A DNA stretch of 20,045 nucleotides from Phellopilus nigrolimitatus (Eukaryota; Basidiomycota; Agaricomycetes; Hymenochaetales; Hymenochaetaceae): contig JAJOHG010000437.1 in NCBI GenBank assembly GCA_021029095.1, forward strand, positions 1 to 20,045, given 5' to 3'. Numbering within the stretch: position 1 is the stretch's first letter; every line of letters begins with the position of its first letter. Shown piece after piece: positions 11,162 through 20,045 of the stretch. Under the pieces are notes generated by a model that was given only the letters and a program-made list of their open reading frames with translations, did no database searches and was not told the DNA's origin. The translations under genes and the position numbers were made by a program.

Positions 11162-11919
11162 TTAACACAAAAGTTTCTCTATCCTTCTTTTTAAGGTGAA
11201 CCAGTGCACGGAAGTACTTCTCCGTTCTCTGCCACTTCGTATCATGCTCTTTTGTAATAACGTCTCTCATGAGTTAAATCATAGATCTCTTCGTTTGTTG
11301 TATATTTCTGTGGCTTAGCTCCCTTTGTATCAGTCGCTCTTTCTCCTACTTGTTACCTAGACTAGAATAGATATACGTGCGGGCGCACAAGGGCTAAGTT
11401 GAACATGTATGTCCATAGAACATACGAAATACACCACTATTACCTAATTGTTTATTATATAATATAAGTAACCTTATCTTGCAATCGCGGACTCAACGGC
11501 ACACCGTCACACACATTCGTATAACCCTGCTCTTCCGAAGGACACGCAATGTATGATTTTGGGCCAAACTGGGTGATTGCAGTTCGCAGATGGACCATGC
11601 AATTGCACCTCTGCCCGATTGCTCCATCGAGCCCTTTTCAGTCAAACCTATCTTTATCGCCTTTGAGTCCGATATCTCTGTTCACATGGACTACTAACAG
11701 AGAATTGTTCTCCCGTGCACGCTCAAACCAACCTTATCCTCTTCCGCGTGCGCTGTCTGTCGCTCAGGGAAGAATCTATCTTGGAATAGGCAACTTGCGT
11801 CGAAACCCTCTCGAATCTTTGTCAAGTGCTATTGCGCTGGTTCAGACAACTGGAAGTTTGCTTTCAATCAGAGTCCAAAAGCACTAGAAATCAACTCGGG
11901 TGCATCGCGTCAAATCCGA
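11162..11919. other. Intergenic region and long leader of the GH127 gene
   Basis: The first part should hold the end of transporter copy B. An AT-rich stretch (about 11447-11470) is followed by GTATAACCCTGCTCT near 11519. A 112-codon open frame starting with an ATG at 11549 is in another frame from the enzyme and resembles no family. If transcription starts near 11550, this frame would be an unusually long upstream ORF in a leader of about 370 bases. Otherwise it is chance. Confidence 0.4.
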
Positions 11920-14522
11920 ATGCCACGGTCTTCCCAACTTTGCTCGAAGCCCGTTCGGTTTCAGGATGTCTCTATCTCGTCTGACTTCTGGGCTAGTCGT
12001 CTCCGAAAAGTGCGAGAAAGCTCATTGCCCGCAATGTATCAGCAGATGAAGGAGACTGGCCGATGGGATTGTCTAAAGCTGCAGTGGAAGCCTGGAGACC
12101 CCAACAAGCCGTACGTCATTATTAACTTCAAGTCACCATTCTAGATCTCAATCAAAGCACTGCTCTCGCGCCTACAGACATCGGTTCTGGTATGTTCCGC
12201 TGGTCTTTGTTCATGTTTAAAGGTCTCTGCCAGTTAAGCTCACCTATCAAACTCCTGGCAGGGACTCGGATATCGCAAAATGGCTTGAAGCCGCTTGCTA
12301 CGTACTAACTCTAGATCAGGACGACGAAGAGTTGAGCCGTCTCGTCGAATCAACAATCGACGACATTCGCGGTGCACAACAAGACGACGGTTACATAAAT
12401 AGTTATTATACGGTAAGTGAAGGCGTAGTAACTGGCCCTGCCCTGAACAGTTTCGCTGCCGGAGTTTGCAATACTTGACTGTCTTTTGGGGCTAGGTTGT
12501 AGAGCCTGAAAGGAAATGGGCTGACATCGCGTATGCCTATTTCTTTATTTCACGTTCACTTACTAAGTGATATTTGTCTTTTGTTTTTTTTTTTTCAAGA
12601 TGGTCCCATGAACTTTATTGCGCTGGTCATCTTTTAGAAGCTGGGTTGGCGCATTATGCATATTCGGGTTCTTACAGGCTCCTCGGCCCTTTATTGAAAT
12701 ATATAAAATGCATCGACAGTGTTTTTGGACCAGACAAGGGAAAGAAAAGAGGGTCCGTGAATTCTTTTTCTTCTTCACGTGTCTTTGTCTCATTACTGTC
12801 CTGGGAAATATTTGGCGCTAGATATCCTGGCCATGAAGAGATTGAGATTGCTCTCACGCGCGCGTACGAGATTACCGATGACGATAGTCTACTGAAACTT
12901 GCGCACTATTTCATAACCGAGCGCGGAACGCACAGGCCTGAAGGGCACTATTATGACATCGAAGCCAAGGCCCGCGGAGAGCCACCCCGTCCAGGCCCTG
13001 GACATGGACCGCCCTACTCATATCACCAAGCGGATCGGACGATACGCGAGATGGGGAGCGTCGAGGGGCACTCAGTCCGAGCGATGTCAGTATTTTCTCG
13101 ATCTTGCTAACGACAATGGTTAGTGATGGGCTGCATTCCAGGTACTGGCTGGCTGGTGCGGCCGGCGTGGCTAGGCTGACGAATGACAACATTTTGAGAG
13201 AGGCAGTAGAGCGCCTCTGGGAGTCTACTACGCATCGCAAGATGTATATCACTGTGAGCAATTCATTTGGGTCTCGAAACGTTTATGCTACTTGACCTTT
13301 TCAACTTGATTGTTGACCTATAGGGAGGCTTAGGCGCTATTCCAGACTGGGAGGGCTTCGGACCAGATTATTACCTGCCGAATGAGTCCGGTAAGGTTCC
13401 CCCCAGCCGTGCATGTTTTTTCATACTCATAGTATTTCAGGATACCTGGAGACGTGCGCGGCCATTGCTCTCGTTTTCTTCGCACATCAGATGATCCTGC
13501 TTGACCCGATGAATATGGAGTACGCGCACGTCTTGGAGTTGGCGTTGTATAATGCGGTGCTCGTAGGCGTTTCTCTCGATGGAAAGAGCTTCTTCTATGA
13601 CAACCCGCTTGCGACGATCGACGGATACTCTTCGCGGAAGTTGTGGTTCGAGGTTGCTTGCTGTCCGGCCAATGTGAGTACCTCCAACCTGCTTTTCGCG
13701 AAAGCGATTTATCTATGGTGTTATTTTGACAGACCGCACGATTGATTGGCTCGGTCGGAAATTACGTCTACAGTATTCGTGACGACGATATGATCTTTGT
13801 GCATCTCTACATTTCGTCGACCACACAGTTGGTTCTCGCATCTGGGAATAAGGTTATCGTGAGACAAAAGTCGAACGCCCCATGGCATGGAGGGGCTACA
13901 TTCACTATTGAAAGTTATGATGACGTGGAAAATGTCTCTTTGCGCTTTAGGATACCTCGTGGGTGCAAAGGATTCAACGTGAGTCATCTTCAATGAATCT
14001 ATCGCGGCTGTCATAAACTTCACTTCTATGTGGACATAGGTATCATCATCGACAAATGTACTGTTATCCGTGAAACAAGACTCCCATCTTTTGGCGACGA
14101 ACCTGAAATCAAGGGCACCAGTCACCGTAGTAGTATCTTTCAATTTCAAGCCGCGAAGGTTATTTCCGCACCCTCTCAATCTGGATAACAGACACAGCAT
14201 CGCAATTGCGCGCGGACCGCTCATCTACTGTGCCGAAACAACAGATAATTTGCTCATAGGCGACCTTCGCAATATACGTATTCCAGATGACGCCGCATTT
14301 ACGGAAGAGGCGCTGGATGGTGACGGACTAATGCGGCTCGGATTTAAACGAGACACCGGTATAGGTGCTGACTCGCGCGTGGTTATACTGAAAACTCTGG
14401 CGCAAACGGCGGAACGAACAGAAGCAGAAAGAGAGACATTGATGGAGCTGACCCTCATTCCCTATTTTATGTGGGCGAATCGAGGCAAGTCAAACCTCAG
14501 AGTCTGGCTACCTTGTGCATGA
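11920..14522 (+). CDS. Glycoside hydrolase family 127 (beta-L-arabinofuranosidase-like)
   Basis: A retaining, cysteine-dependent glycosidase of the former DUF1680 family, 648 aa. Eleven exons: 11920-12110, 12178-12189, 12262-12412, 12496-12530, 12600-12752, 12822-13085, 13142-13253, 13324-13390, 13441-13673, 13733-13978 and 14040-14522; the frame closes exactly. There is no signal peptide, so it is probably cytosolic. The (alpha/alpha)6-barrel motifs appear in order: HELYCAGHLLEAGLAHY (133-149), YPGHEEIE (182-189), EGHSVRAMY (262-270), E316, ETC (332-334), ACCPAN (401-406). In the Bifidobacterium enzyme HypBA1, E322 is acid/base, C417 the nucleophile, and E338, C340, C417 and C418 bind zinc. 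E316, E332, C334, C402 and C403 match this, with identical 16- and 2-residue spacing. The end, RVWLP, is also typical. Related families cleave other sugars, so arabinose is likely but unproven. Two co-oriented MFS genes precede it. Confidence 0.93.
12178..12189 (+). other. 12-nt microexon of the GH127 gene
   Basis: Needed to supply the conserved His-Arg-Phe-Trp residues (65-68) between LKLQWKPGDPNKP and DSDIAKWLEA. It is bounded by CTACAG on the left and GTATGT on the right. Without it the frame does not join. Confidence 0.8.
12753..12821 (+). other. Stop-free 69-bp intron with weak donor in the GH127 gene
   Basis: Donor GTCCGT is atypical and acceptor GCGCTAG is normal. The length is 23 codons with no stop, so retention would add 23 Ser/Phe/Val-rich residues just before the active-site loop YPGHEEIE. 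GH127 family spacing supports removal: the arginine-glycine before YPGHEE is contiguous in relatives I recall. Confidence 0.7.
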
Positions 14523-14620
14523 AGTGTTTCGTCGATTTGTAAAGTCTAGCATGAATTCAAATTGACGTATATATATAAAGTGAAGTTCATGTATTACTTA
14601 TACTCGTGTAAATGAGCCGC

Positions 14621-15649
14621 TCATTCTTCCTCCATCTGAGGTGTCTCACTTCTTCGGTCAGCGTTTAGTCCGGGCAGTAAATGGTGGGCCATTCTGGCAA
14701 GGGAACGCGAGGTCGTCTTCAGTTCCCAAACATTTGGTGTTTCGGCGAATTCCAAACCCCAGAACATGAAATTGTGGCCAAATAGATCAATTGTCTGCAA
14801 TTTTGTATAGCCAGCCTCCGCCCCGCACGTCACATATTCGTCCATTCCTTGAGTAATGTCGTCGAAAGCAACACCATGTCGACAAAAGTTATTGATCACG
14901 GCCTCCCAAGTACGAAACGTCTCAATGACCAGCGATATGTCCGGGCGCGAGAACATGACACCTGTGCGTCGGTAAAAGGCACGTACAATTTCCATCTTCT
15001 TCGTGATGCTGGCAGTGTTCCAAACAGCGAGCTGGATGGGCTGCTGCATGCTTGTGCCTAACGCTTCCCGAAAGCAGCGGAGAGTCATATAATCGTATCC
15101 AATGCGCGGCTCGAGTGGGATCGTCCACTTGTGCTCCACGTCAAATAAAATTAACATAGATTCCTGTTGTGGCAGCACTGGAGATGCCTCCATCTCTTCT
15201 TCAGTGATCGGGCGTTTGTAAACCCAGTCTTCCGGAAGTGAAAGATCCCAGTATAGACGCGGGACATGATCCCCAGGCCAAATTCCTAGGGCGGGGTGGA
15301 TGGATGGCGCGTCTGTTTCATCAACTGATTTGCCAGTGTCTGCATTCGTCAGAAGAGTAGGGAGATGAACTGTCGTTTTCGTTAGTTTTCGCGCAGGGGG
15401 TTGCTTAGAGGAGAGCCACTCACAAACCCGACCAGCAGGTTGTCTCTCGGATTTCCCTCTGTCGCCCTCGATTCGCTTGCGCCGTGCTCGCTTTACGCCA
15501 TGAGTCGTATCTGAACGGACTTGCGGTTCTAGGAGCCTCGATTTGGCAGATTTAGCACGAGTCTGCTTTCGTTCAGGCATTAAACAAGCAGCGACTCGAA
15601 CTGAGGAGCTGTAAGACGATTCTAAAAGTGGCTTCGATGGAATGGACAT
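14621..15649 (-). CDS. DUF6699-like protein of unknown function
   Basis: An intact gene, 324 aa if a 54-bp intron (15423-15370) is removed, 342 aa if retained. The amino part (to about residue 75) is basic, rich in Arg, Lys and Ser, and probably disordered. A conserved carboxyl domain follows: HPALGIWPGDHVPRLYWDLS, then a variable strand region and an Arg-Arg-Thr-Gly turn. It ends in AGYTKLQTIDLFGHNFMFWG. This order (WDL near the start, a hydrophobic-aromatic-Gly end) fits the DUF6699 domain, expanded in Agaricomycetes with no known function. It aligns block by block with the broken gene at 18475-19832. The start at 15649 is the most upstream; an ATG near 15580 is an alternative. It converges on the GH127 gene with 98 bp between stop codons. 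No catalytic motif is visible. Confidence 0.75.
   Translation of the reverse strand: MSIPSKPLLESSYSSSVRVAACLMPERKQTRAKSAKSRLLEPQVRSDTTHGVKRARRKRIEGDRGKSERQPAGRVCEWLSSKQPPARKLTKTTVHLPTLLTNADTGKSVDETDAPSIHPALGIWPGDHVPRLYWDLSLPEDWVYKRPITEEEMEASPVLPQQESMLILFDVEHKWTIPLEPRIGYDYMTLRCFREALGTSMQQPIQLAVWNTASITKKMEIVRAFYRRTGVMFSRPDISLVIETFRTWEAVINNFCRHGVAFDDITQGMDEYVTCGAEAGYTKLQTIDLFGHNFMFWGLEFAETPNVWELKTTSRSLARMAHHLLPGLNADRRSETPQMEEE
15370..15423 (-). other. In-frame 54-bp intron in the DUF6699-like gene
   Basis: Donor GTGAGT, branch-like CTAAC about 12 bases before the acceptor, and GACAG at the 3' end. It is 18 codons without a stop, so automatic gene finders may keep it as coding. Its translation is Lys/Gln/Pro-rich and outside the conserved domain. 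Confidence 0.75.
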
Positions 15650-16858
15650 CGAATTTTATACTCGCCCGAATATTGTCGTCCTAGAAAGAGCCAGCCACGC
15701 TGGCCATTGTGCAGTAAGCCACATATCAGCCACAGCCACGTGGCTCGGATCAGAAATTTCGAAGGCATTGTCGGAAGATACAATACTCTCGACCCATATC
15801 GAGACATCAATAAGTTCAGAATTGATTTACGTACAAGTGGCAACGCCTGCCGCACACTTTGTAATCTGACAAATGATTGGCACTTGCCAAGTTAAAAAAT
15901 TCCGGAGGCAAAGGTTTACGGATCGCTAACTCGACACAATCCAGTCACTCCATACTGACTTTTCTTCAACAAAAAATCAAGGAAAGTATGTTAGATGCAA
16001 TGTAAATGTATGCTGCTATATGGACTTATATACTCTGTAATTGATATTTACACTTCCTTCTTTGGATTCTTTCTGTTGTCACGTGACAGCAGCGCGCGCA
16101 GAAATGGCCCAGCATACATGCAAACGCACAGAACGCGTTTCTGAGCTCAATTCTCCTCCGTTAGAACAGGTTTAGCCGTTAAATGCTCGTTTGATATGAG
16201 GCTAGGAAGTCTACAAGCTCGAATTTTTAATGTTTCCCTTAGAGTGCCAGAACAACCATGTAAGACCACTGTTCTGGCACTTCAAGGGCGAACAAAAAAT
16301 CAGGCTTGTAGACCTCCCAGCCCCATATCACAGGAGCATTTTGTAGCCTAAACTTTGCAGAACAGAGAAGTATCAAGCTCAAAAGAGTTTTCTGTAACTT
16401 GTCTTTCACTCATGAGCCGCAAAATTTCCGTTTTTGGTAGATGTGTAAACAACTACAAATGCTCATTCTTTTGGCTCCCTTCAATACAAATCCGCGAAAT
16501 CTTGCCAACATGGAAGAAAAGACGAGGGGCGAGGTCGCCAGAAGTCGTGTACAGTGGATTCCGTTTGTCCCGTTGGCGGTGGTGGGCCGTGGGCAAACGC
16601 GATAGATAGCAAGTTACAGACAGTCAGCCTATATGCTAGTTGCTTACTAATCTACCCGATTTGTCCGTTACCCCGAAACAGTTTTTGAGGGTTCGCACAA
16701 ATTCCAACAAAAGGTTTGCCTTCGTGATGTTCGCCTTATTTTCAAATCCGGCTCTTGTCGATCGCTCGTGCAGTTCGAGAAGACGCGCAAAACCACAACG
16801 TCAGCTACTCCCGACTCTTGTATTGAGCACTGTTTTCGTCGCCAAGAAGCTTTTAATC
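15650..16858. other. Intergenic region with a long palindrome
   Basis: The left end should carry the promoter of the minus-strand DUF6699-like gene. Open frames (for example 15642-15869 and 16355-16609) have no recognisable family and no codon regularity that I can see. The notable content is the foldback at 16169-16355. The frame leading into 16859 is open from 16640, but its residues look unlike the kinase family. Confidence 0.5.
16169..16355. repeat. Imperfect 187-bp palindrome (foldback/MITE-like)
   Basis: The core arms 16193-16254 and 16270-16329 pair over about 60 bases with only scattered mismatches and few gaps around a 15-base loop. The apex stem AGTGCCAGAACA/TGTTCTGGCACT is perfect. 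Pairing continues more weakly outward, through AAATGCTC and GTTTAG, to the stated ends. AGAACAG occurs directly repeated at 16163-16169 and 16359-16365, resembling a target-site duplication, although AGAACA also recurs in the apex. It has no coding capacity. It may be a non-autonomous transposon or the source of a hairpin RNA. Confidence 0.7.
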
Positions 16859-17624
16859 ATGTGTCCCTCTGTCTACTTGTCCTCTAACAATTTCCACGAT
16901 TTTCCCTTGCCGAAAGAGGCAGTAAAATGCGGGAAATCTCTGGTGCCTCTTTCAGATATCCCGGTCCCTTCACGGGTACGAAAATTGGACTATGAAATGG
17001 TTGCAAAGTATGGACCTTTGACTTGGAAATCGGAAGAGCTCGCCATGCGACTCGTTTACAACCATACCAACGTACCTGACTCTTGCTTGCTTTCCTACTT
17101 GTCGGAGACTATGAAATACCAGCACTGCGGATACATCGTGATGGAGAAAGTCTCGGGAACCCCATTGGCTAACGTTATTTCCGAGCTCAGTGACGAGGCC
17201 TGCGACTATATCACCAAACAATTGGCAGCCTACTTACTCGAGCTGAAAATTAGACACAAGGGAATGGGGAAACGTAGGAAGAAAAGGCCACTTTCATCGA
17301 GGTCATTTTGTTCTTGAACTTCGAGCTTGTTGTGTAAATACGGTCAAGGATTTGTTGGGACTACTTTGTCAAGCAAGGTGCACGGAGATCGAACGACAGA
17401 AAGCTCGATGATTGTCTCAAAACCATCGATCGGAGTCGTCCTTCGATGTTCGCACACGGCGACCTCAATCCTGAAAACATTATGGTCGACCTGCGAGCAG
17501 CAAAATCACATGGCTGATTGATTGGAAGCTCGCAGGATGGCTTCTGGAATCTCTGGGTCGCTGGACGCTGGGGGTTTCTTTGCACGGAGGGTCCCAGAGA
17601 AAAATGGAGAAGTATTTATTTTAA
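16859..17624 (+). pseudogene. Broken aminoglycoside-phosphotransferase (APH)-like kinase
   Basis: The remnant reads in three frames. The first frame (ATG 16859 to about 17260) gives the N-lobe: KLDYEMVAKYGPLTWKSEE, with the likely ATP-binding Lys at residue 50. It then gives the hinge GYIVMEKVSGTPL and a helix ending LAAYLLEL. A second frame continues from about 17265 through GHFVLELRACCVNTVKDLL. A third runs from about 17358 through VKQGA to the catalytic loop HGDLNPEN (17455-17478). An in-frame TGA at 17515-17517 then interrupts it, and the next frame carries LIDWKLAGW, whose Asp is the expected metal-binding residue, to a TAA at 17622. These are the ordered hallmarks of fungal APH/choline-kinase-like proteins (PF01636 type). 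I found no GT..AG introns that would remove the breaks. The first two breaks each look like one extra base in a G run, the third like one lost base. Decay or base-calling error are both possible. The start codon is uncertain. Confidence 0.72.
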
Positions 17625-18474
17625 ACTAATGGGACACGACGATGAAGCAGCGGAGAGTTTCGGTATTCTTCAAGACAGAAAAAAAGACGAGACAGACTCC
17701 TCGGGCATGCAAACTCCATTCATCGCTAAGTACATTCTGTTTATCCCTTCTTAAATTAAGAGAGTAATTCTCAGTAATATTTCCCCTCGTTTTTTTCAGC
17801 TGCCCGTGCTGTGATTAAACGTCCGTGGCGAACGCGAGGCCTACACGTCTTCAGGAGCTCAGTAATTGTTTCTCCTGATATTGTGAGTTGTTGATACATG
17901 ATACATACTCTTGACAACTTAGGATTAAATTTACCGCCTCTGTAGAAGTGAACCTGGTGTGTCCATTCAGCTACTACGCGCCCCCTTCTCCCAAAAAAAA
18001 AGGAAAGAAATTGAAATCCGCGATCGTTCAAGTCTAGAATCAGTAGTCGGTTTTTATGAAGGTTGTTTGAGCTCGACTGTTGTTCGATCCCGACTGCCAA
18101 CCGTCATGTATTCGTCCTAAGTTCCTGCAACTTTAATCGAGGGCTGCTTTGGCATATCTCAAGTACTCGAAAAAAAAAGATTACAAGAAAACTTCATCTC
18201 GAAGTCTCGGGATGTAGTAAGCTGCAGTAACATACTCGAGTAATTGAGAGCTGAAAACATTGAAAAACTTATTATAATTAGCTTGGCACAGGAATGATAA
18301 CGTTTACCAGTAAAAACATAATACAGTAAAGAGGTAGAGGAAAAACAGGAGGACATATCTATATAGTGTTGGCAACAGACAGAAGTATGAACAGTAGTCA
18401 ATCATATGGGACAAAGAAATATAAACAATATCTTATACTAGTACCATCTCCGATTGGTAGTCCTTAACACCCAT
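17625..18474. other. AT-rich intergenic region
   Basis: Just after the kinase relic, a frame containing YFKLMGHDDEAAE continues to about 17753 and might be its decayed tail. A pyrimidine-rich run ending TTTTTTTCAG at about 17799 looks like an acceptor, but no matching exon follows. The rest (17900-18470) is AT-rich with stops in all frames. The right end should hold the 3' untranslated region of the minus-strand gene that ends at 18475. Confidence 0.45.
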
Positions 18475-19832
18475 TCATCCGGGCCCCTTGTGAAATTCCA
18501 TTCCCCAGAACATTACATCGTCACAAAGGAGATCGGATACAAGTAAATTTGTATAGCCCGGAGGGGCGCCCTCCACCACTGCCTCCTCCATCAGCTGGCC
18601 CATCGTCTTCGGCCGCCTGTGCGGCGGAAACGGTTTGCAGATTCTTCCCTGTACGGTTGAACATCGTGCGCAGAATCGCTTTCTTCTTCTCCTCGCCTGC
18701 GCGTGTCAAGAATGCGTGCGGAACGCGTCCTGGCGCGCGCATGAGTGCGGTGATGTCTTGTAAGAGGCCCTGGAGCGTGATGTTCCTCTCGCCAGGACGC
18801 GCAGAAATGTCGAACGCCCAGCCGAGTTTGTAATTGAGCACAAGTCGCATGCGGGCGAGCGGCGGCGTGGAAAGGTGACGCGGCGAGCTCGTCCGCGTCC
18901 AGCTCACGTTTCGTGTAGCGAGGGCGGACAGACGAGGAGAGGTCCCAGACAAGCGACGGATTCGGCTGATCAGGCCACCAGCCGAGCGCATTGTGAACTA
19001 GAGGGTCGGTGGGGAATTCATCCGACGTGGACGACTGCGCTGCTAATTCAGAGGTATGAGAAACGTCTCTTCAATGAATTCGGAAACATAGTTCAAACAT
19101 ACCAGGTACATAATCGCGCGCATTCCAGTGGCGACGGCCATGGCTTTCGGGAGCCCTCGCTGGAACTACAGGCGCGTAGATAGCCCGGTTCTCCCCGACT
19201 CCGGGGTACATCGCCTGCGTGAAGGGGTACGATGATGGGCCCACTGGTCTACTCGGAGGCGCTCTAGCTGGCGGTATATTCGGCTCCGTAGTGGGTTGCG
19301 ATAGATAGTTACTCGAGCGCGGCCATTCGCTAGACACTGTAGACGATTGGGGCTGCGCATAAGCTGAAGATTGTCTACTCTCCGACGCACGAGGTTGGTG
19401 GCTTCCATGTCCAGCTCTGCGACTATCCCCAGCAGCATACGGAGAGGGCCTTTGAGATGCAAGTGAGGAAGATGCGTACTTGTCCCAATTCCTTCTAAGC
19501 GACTCGATATCCAACATACGCCCGTCCTTCCCGACGTACGAATTCGTGCCCGGAATAAGAGGTGGCCTTGGCATCTTATTCTGCGAGGGATGAGAGTAGG
19601 ATATCGGAGAATGGGAATGGGAAATTATTCGTGTCTTTGAAGGGCTCGAAAGATGAGACGGTTTGTATCTGGCAACAAAGGACGGAGAGGCGGAGTTGGT
19701 CCTCAAAGCAACAGGTGATGTAGAACGAGATCGCGATGTGGGTTGACTTCCTGTAGCTCTAGGGTACGGAATAAAAGGAGAAGTCGTCCGTTGGAAAGGA
19801 AACACTGTGCCCGATGGCTCGTAGAATTGCAT
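18475..19832 (-). pseudogene. Second DUF6699-like gene, interrupted by two frame breaks
   Basis: Exon 1 (19832-19103) encodes about 243 residues rich in Ser, Pro and Arg, probably disordered, with PRPPLIPGTNSYVGKDGRML in the middle. A 60-bp intron (19102-19043, GTATGT..TTAG) follows. Exon 2 opens the conserved domain: NALGWWPDQPNPSLVWDL, then ELDADELAASP. There the frame breaks at a TTT run (plus strand 18871-18873). The next frame gives PPLARMRLVLNYKLGW and MFNRTG, then breaks again at a GGG run (18647-18649). A third frame carries MGQLMEEAVVEGAPPGYTNL and DDVMFWGMEF, ending at TGA 18475-18477. The blocks align in order with the intact gene at 14621-15649. Each break is explained by one extra base in a short homopolymer. 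If these are sequencing errors the gene is functional. Its function is unknown. Confidence 0.68.
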
Positions 19833-20045
19833 TACAGAAGTGAGATCGGATTTCTTTTATAGGTGCTCTTGTCCTCCCCGAGCGCTAATCACACTTGTGA
19901 CAGAAAAAGAGAAGCCTAAGAACGCAAGAAGGCGAAAAGATACCTGCTTAAGCGATGGCACAAGGCGAACGAGTTGGTACAAGCTTTTCGAAGGATTGTG
20001 CCTTCAGGACCCGATCAGGAACGTATCGTCGGCAGCAGGCGGCGG
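19833..20045. other. Upstream region of the second DUF6699-like gene, window edge
   Basis: Probably the promoter and leader of the minus-strand gene. No family or element is recognised before the window ends. Confidence 0.4.

Noticed and set aside
11549..11887. 112-codon frame upstream of the GH127 gene as an extra first exon or separate gene
   Set aside because: It is out of frame with the enzyme, has no family resemblance, and the enzyme's natural amino end is already present at 11920.
16640..16858. Upstream extension of the kinase relic
   Set aside because: The frame is open but its basic, low-complexity residues do not resemble the family; the ATG at 16859 gives a sensible start.
17771..18100. 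109-codon minus-strand frame
   Set aside because: AT-rich region, no motif, and it overlaps the tail of the kinase relic.
1..20045. tRNA or rRNA genes, CRISPR arrays, bacterial operon signals
   Set aside because: None seen by eye; spliced genes show a fungal nuclear context where CRISPR arrays and Shine-Dalgarno sites do not apply.

Overview
The window looks like nuclear DNA from a filamentous basidiomycete, most likely an Agaricomycete. Its genes are split by many short (about 50-80 bp) GT..AG introns, and three families typical of such genomes are present: FHS-like sugar transporters, DUF6699-like proteins and a Cys-rich secreted orphan. The exon structures given here were built by hand from splice signals, reading frame and family conservation. 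No transcript evidence was available.

Layout from left to right. 1-1798 has no recognisable gene, only a doubtful coding remnant. 1799-3080 (-) is a zinc-independent MDR/quinone-oxidoreductase-type reductase in four exons. 3081-4433 is AT-rich spacer with a short (AAT)n tract and a small hairpin. 4434-5587 (-) is a secreted protein with a signal peptide, a His-rich amino half, a KR (Kex2-type) site and a 10-cysteine carboxyl domain. 5588-6723 is intergenic. 6724-8672 (+) and 9199-11161 (+) are tandem paralogous 12-helix MFS transporters whose nine introns match in position and phase. 11920-14522 (+) is an 11-exon GH127-family glycoside hydrolase with the expected catalytic and zinc-binding residues. 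14621-15649 (-) is a DUF6699-like protein converging on it. 15650-16858 is intergenic and holds a long imperfect palindrome. 16859-17624 (+) is a broken aminoglycoside-phosphotransferase-like kinase. 18475-19832 (-) is a second, frame-broken DUF6699-like gene.

How they may work together: the two transporters and the apparently cytosolic GH127 enzyme lie in one co-oriented block. A reasonable inference is uptake of an L-arabinose-containing or similar plant-wall sugar followed by intracellular hydrolysis. The substrate cannot be read from sequence. The flanking genes need not belong to this unit. Five genes have clean frames throughout, while every apparent frame break lies in the right-hand 4 kb. 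That suggests either local gene decay or a local patch of poor base calling.
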